A stretch of 64,000 bases of DNA from Poecilobothrus nobilitatus (taxonomy: Eukaryota > Arthropoda > Insecta > Diptera > Dolichopodidae). The stretch's first letter is position 1; the number at the start of each line of letters is the position of its first letter. The stretch is taken from positions 269,754,515 to 269,818,514 of the forward strand of contig OX352773.1 of NCBI GenBank assembly GCA_947095535.1, in the 5' to 3' direction. Positions 12,613-23,394 of the stretch are shown here, piece by piece. The position numbers were made by a program, and so were the translations under genes. The notes beneath the pieces were generated by a model. That model was not told where the DNA came from, searched no databases, and saw only the letters and a list, made by a program, of their open reading frames with translations.

Positions 12613-13375
12613 AAGTTATGTTCAAATCATATTACTTAAAAGGTTCTTGCAATTTAAAATATTAAATTAGAATAAATAAAAAATTATCGCAAATTAAAAA
12701 AGTATTTATGTAATTTTAATTAAGATTGAAGAATTTTAATTTAGATTGAAGAAAATAAATGTTTAAGGAACTCTCGAAAAAGGACTAATTCGTTATATTT
12801 ATAAAAATAATGCTATAAATAAATAAATATTTATCTATCTGAAAGAAATGTCCAACTTTTAAATAAACCCAATACCTTATTTTATATATTATTATGTAAT
12901 GGTAGTTAAAATGTTTTAATATTTTTAAGATACAACCACAGACCATAGATAAAAATAATACATCAGTATATTTATAATGGATATACATAAGTATACGATT
13001 TTTTTTTTATTTAAAAAATCGTTGAATTTGTTCATTTATTTCGTTCTTATTTTTTAAAGCAATTTTAAAGATTTAATTTCAATAGAAATTAAAAAAAACA
13101 ATCATTTTTATTTCTAATAATTTTATTTTTAAATGTTTCTCAGTTATTCATTAATTGTTGGTTAGTTGAGAAGAAATAAAAAGGAAAGAAAATTTTTGAT
13201 AAAAATAAAATTCTTAGAAACCTTTTTTTTTTGTAAACTTTTCAGAAAAATTTAAAATTTCGAAAATACGTACTCAAGATTTTTTAATTGGATTTTTAAA
13301 GTTAAACGTAATGTTAAAATAAAAAAATGGTTTATTTTATTTCTGATTTTTATTTTGAAATAAAAATTTCAATTC
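12613..13375. other. AT-rich spacer between two SINE-1 copies
   Basis: Homopolymer-rich DNA. The - strand frame 12785-12988 has no recognisable motif. Nothing specific seen. Confidence 0.4.
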
Positions 13376-13515
13376 GGGGCCTTGGTGGCCTGGTGGTTAA
13401 GAGCGTATAAAATACGAATCCCACACACATCGTAAGAATAACTCCCTTTACGACATTTACAGCCACGTCTGAAAAGGAAAGGCTGTGTAATTTCCTTGTC
13501 ACATTTACCGATTAT
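13376..13515 (+). repeat. SINE-1 copy lacking the B box
   Basis: Begins CGGGGCCTTGGTGGCCTGG and TTAAGAGCGTATAAAATACG, then jumps straight to AATCCCACACACATCGTAAG, so about 30 nt including the start of the B box are gone. The rest (CTTTACGACATTTACAGCCAC, GGCTGTGTAATTTCCTTGTC) is conserved with 12419-12612. It should be transcriptionally dead. Confidence 0.75.
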
Positions 13516-15360
13516 AAAAACGACCAATAAAATCTGCCCTATAGAAGACTATCTATCCATTGGAATACATATACTTAATTCTTAAAAACACCGCAATTTG
13601 TATCTTTCAATCCATTAAATATTTAATATTTTTTATAACAAAAATCAGCTCCGAAAAGACTTTTTTTTTAAAGACTTTTAATAAAATAATAATTTGTGAT
13701 TCTAAGTACAGGATATTGCCAGATTATATGATTTATGAATTGTGGTTTTGGTCTGGTGGTAAAAAGCATTCTTTTGAATTCTTGACAGCTGCATTTTAAT
13801 GCAATTATTCTTTATTTGATGATGGTTTAAACAATATTTTTAACACTTTCCTGGTAATTATTTGCAGATGATTTTTTAGTGGATGCTGATTATCTCTGAT
13901 AGGTACACATCAGTTATTGGAACATATTTTTTTAAGTACTTTGAGTTAATAATGTGATTGCGTATAATTTTTTTTATCTGGGCAATACAATTAATCTATT
14001 AAATAAAAAATATATTATATAATAACTAATATTGCTATAATGTTAAGATGGGTACAAAAAAAATAACATAAATCTTTAAAAAACTGGATAATTATTTGTT
14101 TTATTAAATCATTAAGGTTAATCTGCTTTCATTTAAAAAAAACTCGGAAAAAAAAATTATGATAATATGAAATAACTGAAAAAGAAAATAATGAGATTTA
14201 CGCATTCATTTTACGATATTTTTTTTTATAGATACATTTATAAGATACTTTGTTGCTTGTGTTTAATTATGTATGGACTTTTCCATACGAATAATGTAGA
14301 ACTTAAAGAAAATAATAGGAAAAATTTTGGATTTTTGTGGGTTCTGCAAAAAATTAAATAAATAACTGACAAAAAAATCAGTGATTTAAAAATGAAGATG
14401 CAGAATAGGAAAAGATATAGATAATTGGCTTAATTTTATCTTTCATTTATTTTTTCTTGCTTTTGTTACTTCCTTATTTTTTTATTTAATGATATCTAAT
14501 AAATTATGCTAACAATGTGAAAAGAAAACAATAAGCAGCACCTATAGTTACAATTTAGAATTTTTTTTTTTTCCTCTTTGATTACTCAAAATTGGAGCAA
14601 CGTCAAATAAATTCTGACTCGTGTTCATATATGTACATGCTTACACATTATTATAAATTTGTATAGGAAATCCAAAAAAAAAAAAAAACATAGGTCCTAA
14701 AGGACGATTTTTTTGTTACGGTTTTTGTTGTAAGTTGAATATGAAATTTTCCATCATATACCATTCATGCAGCATGAAACAAAATCATTTTTCATAAACG
14801 TTTTCACTTTTTTTGTCTGTTGTTTCTTTTTTTTTTTTATCCGGGACTTCCTTTGTATTATTCTTTTGGGTTACTTTTGTATTCCCTTTGCAACATTGTA
14901 ACAAATTTTTGAGGATTTAATTTTTTTTTTTGTAAATAATAAAATAAAATACAAAAAAGGATACGGAAGTAGTTTGAGTAATAGTGGCTGGAAGATGGGA
15001 AAAATTTTAAAATTAGTTTTTTGTTTTTTGTTTAACGAGTTTGTATATATGATGAACACCCCATAAATCTGAGTTAAGTTTTTGTTTTGTTTTTCTTTTT
15101 TAACTTTTGACTATGTAAAAGGAAGGAACCGAACAAATAAAAATCCTTCTAAACATTTTTTTGTTGCTAAGATTAACACAAATTAACGAAAAGAGAAAAT
15201 GAAAAAAATAACGATAATGTTGTGCTAAATGGTATAAAATATAAATGCACAATGATGTGCGAAATGATTGGTATTTTACTATTGCTAAATTGGTTTTAAA
15301 TTTTTCTTAATGTAGTAGTTATATCCATGATATAATATATCCTCCATCTTATTTATAAGA
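13516..15360. other. AT-rich non-coding DNA
   Basis: Includes small frames at 13560-13799 and 14871-15059 that show only AT-driven composition. No motif, RNA or repeat identified. Confidence 0.4.
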
Positions 15361-15391
15361 GACCAATTCATTTTTAATAAACTTTGATTAG

Positions 15392-15520
15392 AGATCTAAC
15401 CGCACTATTAAAGATGTGATTACAGGCGCAGGCGGTGAACATTATGTTAAAAAAGTTTGGCAATTCTTCGAGGAATCTCTCATTAGCTATAAATATGAAA
15501 AGGAGGTGGAGACTAGTTAA
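15392..15520 (+). pseudogene. Short coding-like fragment, unrecognised
   Basis: A 42-codon frame bounded by stops reads KDVITGAGGEHYVKKVWQFF followed by EESLISYKYEKEV. Composition is clearly less AT-rich than the surroundings and amino-acid use is protein-like. I do not recognise the family. Sequence to about 15860 is also less AT-rich, so this is probably one piece of a decayed mobile element or gene copy. Confidence 0.3.
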
Positions 15521-17399
15521 ATATTTTCTTTGCGAATGTACTTTTAAACATCTTTTGTGTATCATATTCTACATTCCAGGAATAACAGAATTTAAGTTTT
15601 GTGATCAAATGTCTAAATGGGTTTCTAAGCGAGTAAACATTATTTAATGATACTTACTACGAAGGGGTCACGTAAAAATAAATATGTAATGGTGAAAACT
15701 ATGAATAATAGTCAATCTTAGTAAGCACACTACCATAATCAGCCGGATAGCCGTAAGAGTGTAATTGCTGATGTATTTTTAATCCTTCATAGGTCACATA
15801 GGTCTCAAGTTGTACAACTGACCTAGAGTTTATTGATAAAACTGATATGCTTTTATTAATAAACAAAATTAAAATAAAAAATTTTCCTTGTACAGTTGAT
15901 AGGATTTTTCTGTTTACCAGTGTACGTGTAAATTGTTAATGTTCACAAGAAAAGATAAATTTTGTTTTGTATTAAAAAAAATTTCTTAAATAGTTTTGAT
16001 GTTATTTTCTGCTCTGTTTTTTTTTTTTGAAAAAATTATTCCATCACTGAAGCTTACACAAGAATTCAGAGATAAATATGTTTTTATTGCCTTGTTTACT
16101 GGTTTTTACCGATTTTAAAAAAAAAGGATCTCGTATCTCAAATTTTTGTATATACATTTTTTTTTTTATTGGTTTTTTTTTGTTTCACAAATAAATATTA
16201 TAGAAAATTAACTTTTACTTAAGACTTTTTGGCTATAAATATACAAAAGAAAGTAGAAACATAACAAATATTATGGTTTAACTTTTGTAACTTCGGTAGG
16301 GAGTAAAAAGAATGGCACTTCGAAGAGATATATAATAATATTATTTCAAAAATAAAAAGAAAATGAAAATTCAAAAGTGTGTTTAATATTTTTTTTTGTT
16401 ACTTTTGCCAATATTAATAATAATAAAATGGTCAAAACCAAATTCTTCAACATGTTTATTTATTTATAAAGAGATTTCTCATTGTTTACAAAGATCCTAG
16501 GATTATTATCGTGTTCAAAATAAGAGCGATTATAAAAAGATTATGTTATGTTAAAATGAACCATAAAATACTTTACATTTATCATATTGTATCATTATAT
16601 TGGTGGAATGCCTTTAAGTTAATTTTTTATTTATTTAAAACAAAAAGCTTAAAACTCGTACAGAGTGTTTTAAATGATTATATAGTATTTTACAAAAATA
16701 AATTTATGTTAATGTAAAAATGAATAATTTATAAAAGTAAAACTATACTTAAGTTATTGCATAAAGGATCATGAAATATACTTTTACATGCAATATACTT
16801 TTTTCTATAGATTTCTCTACCATGTAAACATATTCTGATTATGAAAATTTGTCTATATCTGCTCTACTAATTATCAAACATGATGATCAAAAATTTGGTA
16901 GAGCTCAGACTTATTATCACATCATATCACTCATAGTTTAAATCTACTAGAGAAAAGTAGACTGTGTAAACTTGGAAGAAAAATAAAGAAGAGCTGTACT
17001 AAAAATGTCTCTAGAATACATTTGTAGAGCAACAACAGAGATTTGTGTAAACATTTGGGATAATAATAAACTAGTAAGAGTTATATTTTTATGTTATTTA
17101 AGTTATTTCAATTTTTAAGAAAAAAATTGTATGAAACTAAGAGACACTCTCTTTAATTTAAAGAAAACCGTATATAATTAAGACAAACTGTTAAAAATAT
17201 AACATCGAAGCTTTAATTTGTTTCAATAGAATAAATTTTAATATTACTAGGGAATATTATTTAGGCAATATTATATTATATAATACGGAAATATTTCCTA
17301 AGGTAAATTATGCTATTTCTGAAAGTCTCCCCACTTCTGAATCTTCTTCCCAAATTCCAAGGTTATAACTAAAAGTCCGGAATGAAGGAAACAAAATCT
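15521..17399. other. Mixed then AT-rich non-coding DNA
   Basis: 15521-15860 continues the less AT-rich patch; after that only AT-rich DNA is seen. The frame 16511-16717 has no recognisable motif. Confidence 0.35.
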
Positions 17400-17695
17400 T
17401 ACTTAAAACTAAATAATCATTTTAATATTGACTTACAAACTTAAAAAAAAATCCTGTAGTTTGACGTTTTTAGTTTGAAAAAGTGCTTCTTTTTCTAATT
17501 TTGAAGAGCTGCAACTACTTAAATGTGTGGGATTACATAAAAAAGTTATTCCACAACATTCATTTTTTTGAGAAATCTATATGGTTAAAATTTCATGTTC
17601 ATCTATTTTTTTAAGAGATCAATCCATGGACGGACGGACATGAGTGAAGCTAATAAGGAAATTTTTAATTATTTTTTTTTTAAATCTGCTAAAAA
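17400..17695 (+). repeat. Dispersed repeat R, copy 2 (end fragment)
   Basis: Ordered matches to copy 1: TTTTGAAGAGCTGCAACTAC, TACATAAAAAAGTTATTCCAC, then GGACGGACGGACATGAG and an AAATCTGCTAAAA terminus. Only the last module of R is present. Confidence 0.65.
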
Positions 17696-18962
17696 GGTTT
17701 CGCATATCCTTTTTAAAGTTTATTTTTACTTTAGATATGATTAAAAGAAATTGAATCATAAAGATTGTTTACTTTATAACATAAATTATTCTGTGTAATT
17801 TCAAAATAAAATATTTTTTAATTTTATTCTTTGATAAAATGATGATGAATAGTAATAACGATTATAATAACAACAATTCAACTTGAGCCAATTTACTTAA
17901 AAAGAAAAATCATAAAGAAAAAAATTGTTAAACACGATTCTTAAATTAATTTTTATTTTCCTAGCATAATTTAATCCTTAATTTATTGTTCTCACCAATG
18001 AATAAACATTAATCATTTCAATATGATTGATTGAATTTTTCGTAATGTTTAAGAGCTAGCATTTTGTTATATAGAATGTTTATGGTTTTTTACATTTTTT
18101 TAAAGATCCTTACAAGTAAAATGTATGTTAAATATCCTGATACAGTGTAATTTTGTTCTTAGTATTAATGAATTGGATGAATTGTCCAAATTGTGGAATA
18201 TTTCTTTAAAATGCATTAGATTAGAACTTTTCTTCCTTCCCTAATCTTTTCTTTATTTCGAAACTTAAAAAGTAATAGAATTAATTGTTTTTATTATTTT
18301 ATTCGAGATTTTGTATTATTATTCAAGTTTTTTAACATAGTTCAAAGTTTTAAATTAAAATGAACAAGAGAAAAAGTTCTAATTAGAAGTCCATTTTTTA
18401 ATAGTTTAATAAACAGATAAAACCTGTATTATTATTGGTTCAAAACTAAATGTCTATATGCTGTCTAAATAAAAATCAGAAAATCAGTTGTCTTGACCAC
18501 AGTACCGACTACTATTACACGAAAATAATAATGAGAAATTTCATAGATTTTTTACATAATAATTTATATCTTATTTTAATTTAAAGAGAAATGTGAACTT
18601 AGAAAAAAATATGTTATTTAATTAAGTAAAACTTAAAGTTTGTCAGATCAAAAAATATTGTATGGCAAAGTTGTAGCTCTTTACTTTTATAACAACTTTT
18701 TCTTAATAATTTTTTTCATAATATTTTTCTGTTACGAAATATTCGCAAAAAACTTGAAAATGACATTAGTAAACTACCATATTCGGTTGTCCGATTTACT
18801 TCAAAAGCTTATCAACCCGAGATGTATACACCAACCTTACAACCTTGAATATGAAATTGAGTCGTTTCGTTGCTGAGTCGTTTAGGCTGTACACGTGTCT
18901 ACAGATACACACGCACATATATATACATCGCTAAAAAGTTTATTACAGGTTTATACACACAG
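17696..18962. other. AT-rich non-coding DNA
   Basis: No gene or repeat recognised; the + strand frame 18640-18876 has no motif and lacks coding-like composition. Confidence 0.4.
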
Positions 18963-19899
18963 CCCAAGTAACAAAATTTATCTCATAAGACTCTAGTAGA
19001 GTGCTATGAGAGTTAATTATGGGAGTATTACTCTCATAATTTACTCTTGAAGAATTCTATAAGTGTCTTATGAGATCTTTATAAGAGTTAAAGGGCGCAG
19101 TTATGAGAGTAAATTAACACTCATAACAAGTCTTTAGCTCTCATTTTAAGAGTTTTAAAAGTATATCACTCTCATAAGAAAACTACTATGAGAGTATTGA
19201 AAAACTCTCATAAGATACTCAAAAGGGTGTTATAATAGTAGCTTATTCTTGTTATGAGTGCTGGTTTCGCCTTATGAGTGTTGTTAGAAAGAGAAACCAA
19301 CATATTATAATATAAATGTATCCGTTTTACTTTTTAGAATTATTGTAGCGATTAAACAAAGTATAATATGTATGATTAATTATATGTGTGTGTTTAATAT
19401 CATAAATTAGTACATATGTAAGAATTTAATATGAACATAAAATTATAGGAAACTAAAATAACTTTTTCGTCAAGAATATAAGCCAAAATTATACTGCCAT
19501 TGAAATTTTATTAATAAAAGTAACCATTTTAGGTCGAAAAAAAGTAAAGCGCACTAAAAATAATCTAAATTTAAAAAATTTAAATAATTCTTTTTTAACC
19601 CTTTAGAGTCTTATTATTCTACTTTTAACCATATATCTGATCATTTGAGTAAAACTAATGTAATAGTACATATAAATTTCAATTAAAGCTAAGTTATATT
19701 GAATTTAAGCTATAATTTTGCGTTTTAATAATTTAAATTTAATCATTTTTACAATAAATATTTTTTCATATATTTTTATTTAATAAAATTACTTAATAAC
19801 ATAAGGGTTAAGATTGAGAAAAATAAAGAAGATCAATAATATGGCCGCTGATTGATAAGTTTTCTTATAAGAACAAAACTCTTCATATGAGAATAAGTA

Positions 19900-20592
19900 C
19901 ACTGAAAAAAATGTAGGTACACAATATGAAATAATTTATGAAACTTTTCACATTTTTGACTGCCGTCCTGTTCATAAAAATGTCATAATTGAGTAAAATT
20001 ATAAATAAGTTTAATACAAAACGAGGTTCACAAAATTTATGATTTTGTTATAAATAATATTATTATGATTTTGTTCATAGAATTAGTTTATGAAATTATG
20101 AAATTTACGAATTAAATAAAAAAAATTATTTTAAACTCGTACAATGCTGTAAAAAGTAATTATTTATTAAACGGAATTAAAGAACAAAATTTATAAAGAC
20201 TTCGATGTACATTTTTCATGTTTTTAATTATTAAATCTCTTTAAAAACATAATTTATAAATATTAGTTTATATATTATTATATTAAAATTTAATTTTTAT
20301 ATAAATTCTTACGACAGCATGACAATTTTATCTAAAGTTTTTGCAATGCTAGATTCTTTTTGATGCTTTTAAGATTTTTATATTACTTCAGATTAGTTAG
20401 AATATTATTATTCACATCGTTAATAATAATAATTAATTGTTTGTAATAGTTCACTAAATGAACAATTTAACTGATGCTTGGATTAATACCAATGTCGGAT
20501 ACAAAAAAATACACTAATATTGCTAAATTTTTATTTTTACTAATTTTTAAATTCTTCGATATAACGTATTGTAGAAAAATGGTTTTTCAGTG
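19900..20592. mobile_element. MITE with TA target duplication (Tc1/mariner-like), nested
   Basis: The left end is TA|CACTGAAAAAAATG and the right end is CATTTTTTTCAGTG-like: GGTTTTTCAGTG|TA, giving inverted ends CACTGAAAAA and TA on both flanks. Length about 693 bp with no transposase frame. Known: TA duplications and CACTG-type ends are typical of Tc1/mariner derivatives. The frame 20474-20734 overlaps the right end and is not a gene. Confidence 0.6.
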
Positions 20593-20787
20593 TACAACAT
20601 ATTTCTTTTTATCAGAAAATTATTATTGTATTCTTAATACCTGTACGAACAATAGCCACAGGTATATAAAAATGTATCCTCCGTTTGTAACAAATAGAAT
20701 TTATTATGTTAATATTGATAACTCTCGAATATAAACTCTGAATTATAAAAATATTTGATATAAAAGTCAGAGTACATGTGCTATACA

Positions 20788-21330
20788 TGGGCGTTTTTCT
20801 TTTTCTCATCAGAGCAGATTCAGAGCTGTCAAGCAAAAAAAATTGTGTTTCTTTTTATGCTCAGATTATCCAGATTATCCATTTTGTGTTTCTCTTTTAA
20901 CTCGGACTGTGATCAGAGCGCGATCTGTGAGCTCGTAAAAATTTATCAGATTTCACAGAGTTTTCAATAAATATAACGTCAAATTAAGAATAAAATAATA
21001 AAAATATCAACAAAATAAAATTTCGTGCATAGATAAACATTTTTTTTTAAGTTTTTTTTTTAAATTTTATTAAATGAAATTTTACGTAAAATAACTTTGT
21101 TTTATTTTATTTCTTAAATAAATTCCTTTTAAAACTATATTATTACATTTAAAATAATGAAATAAAATAAAAAAAAAATACTGACGTTAGAAAATAATTT
21201 GGATAAAAATTGACAATTTGTGCTCTGAACGTTTCTTTTTTAACTCAGAGTGGTCAGAGCTCAGATAAAAGTTTGCTCTGAGCGCTCGACATCTGCTCTG
21301 AGCATTGATCTGATGACAAAAACGCCCCAT
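20788..21330. mobile_element. Small inverted-repeat element (hAT-like MITE?), nested
   Basis: Left end ATGGGCGTTTTT followed by CTCATCAGAGCAGA; right end TCTGATGACAAAAACGCCCCAT, which is its inverse with a few changes. CAGAGC/GCTCTG words recur in both arms. Flanks CTATACAT and ATATAAAT agree at 6 of 8 positions, compatible with an aged 8-bp duplication as in hAT elements. No coding frame inside. Confidence 0.55.
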
Positions 21331-21777
21331 ATAAATATACATACATATATAAATTACCTACATAAAATTATGAATAATACAAAAAATTGAAATAAAAAAA
21401 TTTTAACCCATGTGTAATAATGTGTATTGTGGTCACATTGGGTAGAAGAAACAAATGTCTTTAAAACCTATATCTCAATTTTTTGCTTGTTTTGACACCC
21501 TCAATCATTTCCTCACTTAAGCAAAGTTATAGTATAAATTGTTTTAAATATTTAGTGTTGACAAGGGCAACTGCTTTTTTTTAGTGTTACATATTTTTTA
21601 AAAACAATTATGTTTGATGAACTAAATCAAGTTTTTTTACTCTTATATCAGAATATTGATCTTATTACAAGAGTATTGGTCTTCTTATGAGATTAATTTC
21701 ATTATAATGAGAGTTTAAGTTTTATTATAAAGCCATAACTCTTATAATAAGATTTAAATTCTTTTTCCAAGTGTTTT

Positions 21778-21881
21778 AGATTTTAAACGTCAAATTGTTT
21801 TAGTCGAAAAAAGGCTGCTAACTTTTTTTAGATTTTAAACATTGAATTGTATTAGTCGAAAAAAAGACTGTTCATTTTTTT
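21778..21881. repeat. Tandem duplicate, 52-bp unit
   Basis: Two imperfect copies starting AGATTTTAAAC at 21778 and 21830, each continuing to AGTCGAAAAAA and a T-run. Inside the outer element. Confidence 0.6.
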
Positions 21882-22202
21882 TAATGAATTTTTCTTATTA
21901 TTTTTTGTTTTATTTTGAATAATTGACTTCAAAAACAAGTTTATCTTTTGCCATAATTTTAAAATATGATTATTTAATTAATAGTATAAAGTAAGGGAAT
22001 AAAAATGCTTGTATATCTCCTGAGGTAAACGATCTTTCAATAATACAACTGCTATATAACATAGAAATGTAAGGTATTCCAAAGCTTTCCAATGCGCCGG
22101 CCAATCTAATCTTTTGTTTATTAAATATTTCGAACAATACTTTTGTATTAGCTGTCTTATGTTAAACGTAATTTAATCATTTCTAAAAACTTCATCCTTT
22201 TA

Positions 22203-22307
22203 AAAAGTTCGCTGTCGATCAGCTGATTTTTATCATTCTCATCATAAACGCTAAAAAAAGTTCGCTGTCGATCAGCTGATTTTTATCATCCTCATCATAA
22301 ACGCTAT
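22203..22307. repeat. Tandem duplicate, 52-bp unit, nearly perfect
   Basis: GTTCGCTGTCGATCAGCTGA begins at 22208 and again at 22260; the units match through CTCATCATAAACGCTA with one visible change. The near identity indicates a recent duplication inside the outer element. Confidence 0.8.
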
Positions 22308-22850
22308 GTCATCATCCCGTTTTTTAAGATAATGCTAACAAATATACTTGAATTATTCAAAGACCTGTTTTTCTTTCGATTTAAATACCTGAAACTACCT
22401 TAGTTAGGACATCTTTCAATATTTACTTCTATTTTGTTTTGTTGACTTCTATTTCCAGACCTTATTTTTATTCTTGAACTCTAACAACAATTTCATTACA
22501 AGTAGTTATTAAAGTTTAATTCTCATAAAGGAATCCTTTTAAGAACACGATTCTATAAGAGTTGTAATCTCATAAAAAAGACTTTATGAGAATATAAATT
22601 TTCTTGCGCTTAATGGAAGTGTTGATATCTTATAATAAGTACTCTATAAGAGTTAATTTAATTCTTATAAAAAGAGTAAAAGTATTTTTAACAATATAAG
22701 TATTGCTATCTCATAAGAAGAGCTTTATAAGAGTAAATTAATTTGTTATAATTAGAATTATGTTATGAGAGTCTTCAAGTGTGTTATGAGAGTCTTATGA
22801 GAACTTTTCCCAATTTTCTAGAGTTTTACTCTTGGCAAATGTTACTTGGG

Positions 22851-23394
22851 AGGAGTAATGCATTTTTGCAAAAATCAAAATACAATAAACGAAACAAATT
22901 TTTGGTGTGAAAACAATACCTACCTTATACACTCATGTATACGGTTGGTAAAAATTGTTGATTAATCAGCAATTAAATACCATAATTATCATATTATATT
23001 ATTCGGACATGATTTCTTAGGAATAACAAAATTTATAATCAAAAATTGTCAATTTTTCTCAACTCTCTATTTGAGATTTTTAAAAATTTTACTTACCAGA
23101 AAAAAAGAAAGAAGCTTCAATATAAATTTTGAAAATAAGTACGAATTTAGGAATTTTTATTAACAATTTTGTAAATTTTCATTTAGAGATATTAAACTTG
23201 TCTCTCTTGCTCATATCCTTTCAAATGCATTATTTTCCCCTTTTCATAATATAGACTTTTAACATTAGCTTGCGATTACTTTCAAATCACTGTTCAAATT
23301 CCGTTCAATCACTATTTTCATTAAATATGACAAAATTTAGTTTAGTCTACAAGTTCTGCTGAAAAAACTGAGCATTATTCGCTTAATATTCCTT
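22851..23394. other. AT-rich spacer between the outer element and the - strand LINE
   Basis: No motif or frame recognised. Confidence 0.4.

Larger units (their letters stand above)
18963..22850. mobile_element. 3.9-kb foldback-like DNA element with motif-packed arms (outer element)
   Basis: The ends are inverted: CCCAAGTAAC at 18963-18972 and GTTACTTGGG at 22841-22850, with a second inverted pair just inside, CTCATAAGACTCT at 18982-18994 and AGAGTCTTATGAG at 22789-22801. Both arms (18963-19280 and 22500-22850, with outliers near 21640-21780) are dense in ACTCTCATA / TATGAGAGT and variants in both orientations, so each arm can fold on itself. No transposase frame is visible, so it is non-autonomous or decayed. 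Two smaller elements are nested inside. A target duplication is not obvious (AG on both sides at most). The superfamily is unknown to me. Confidence 0.6.
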
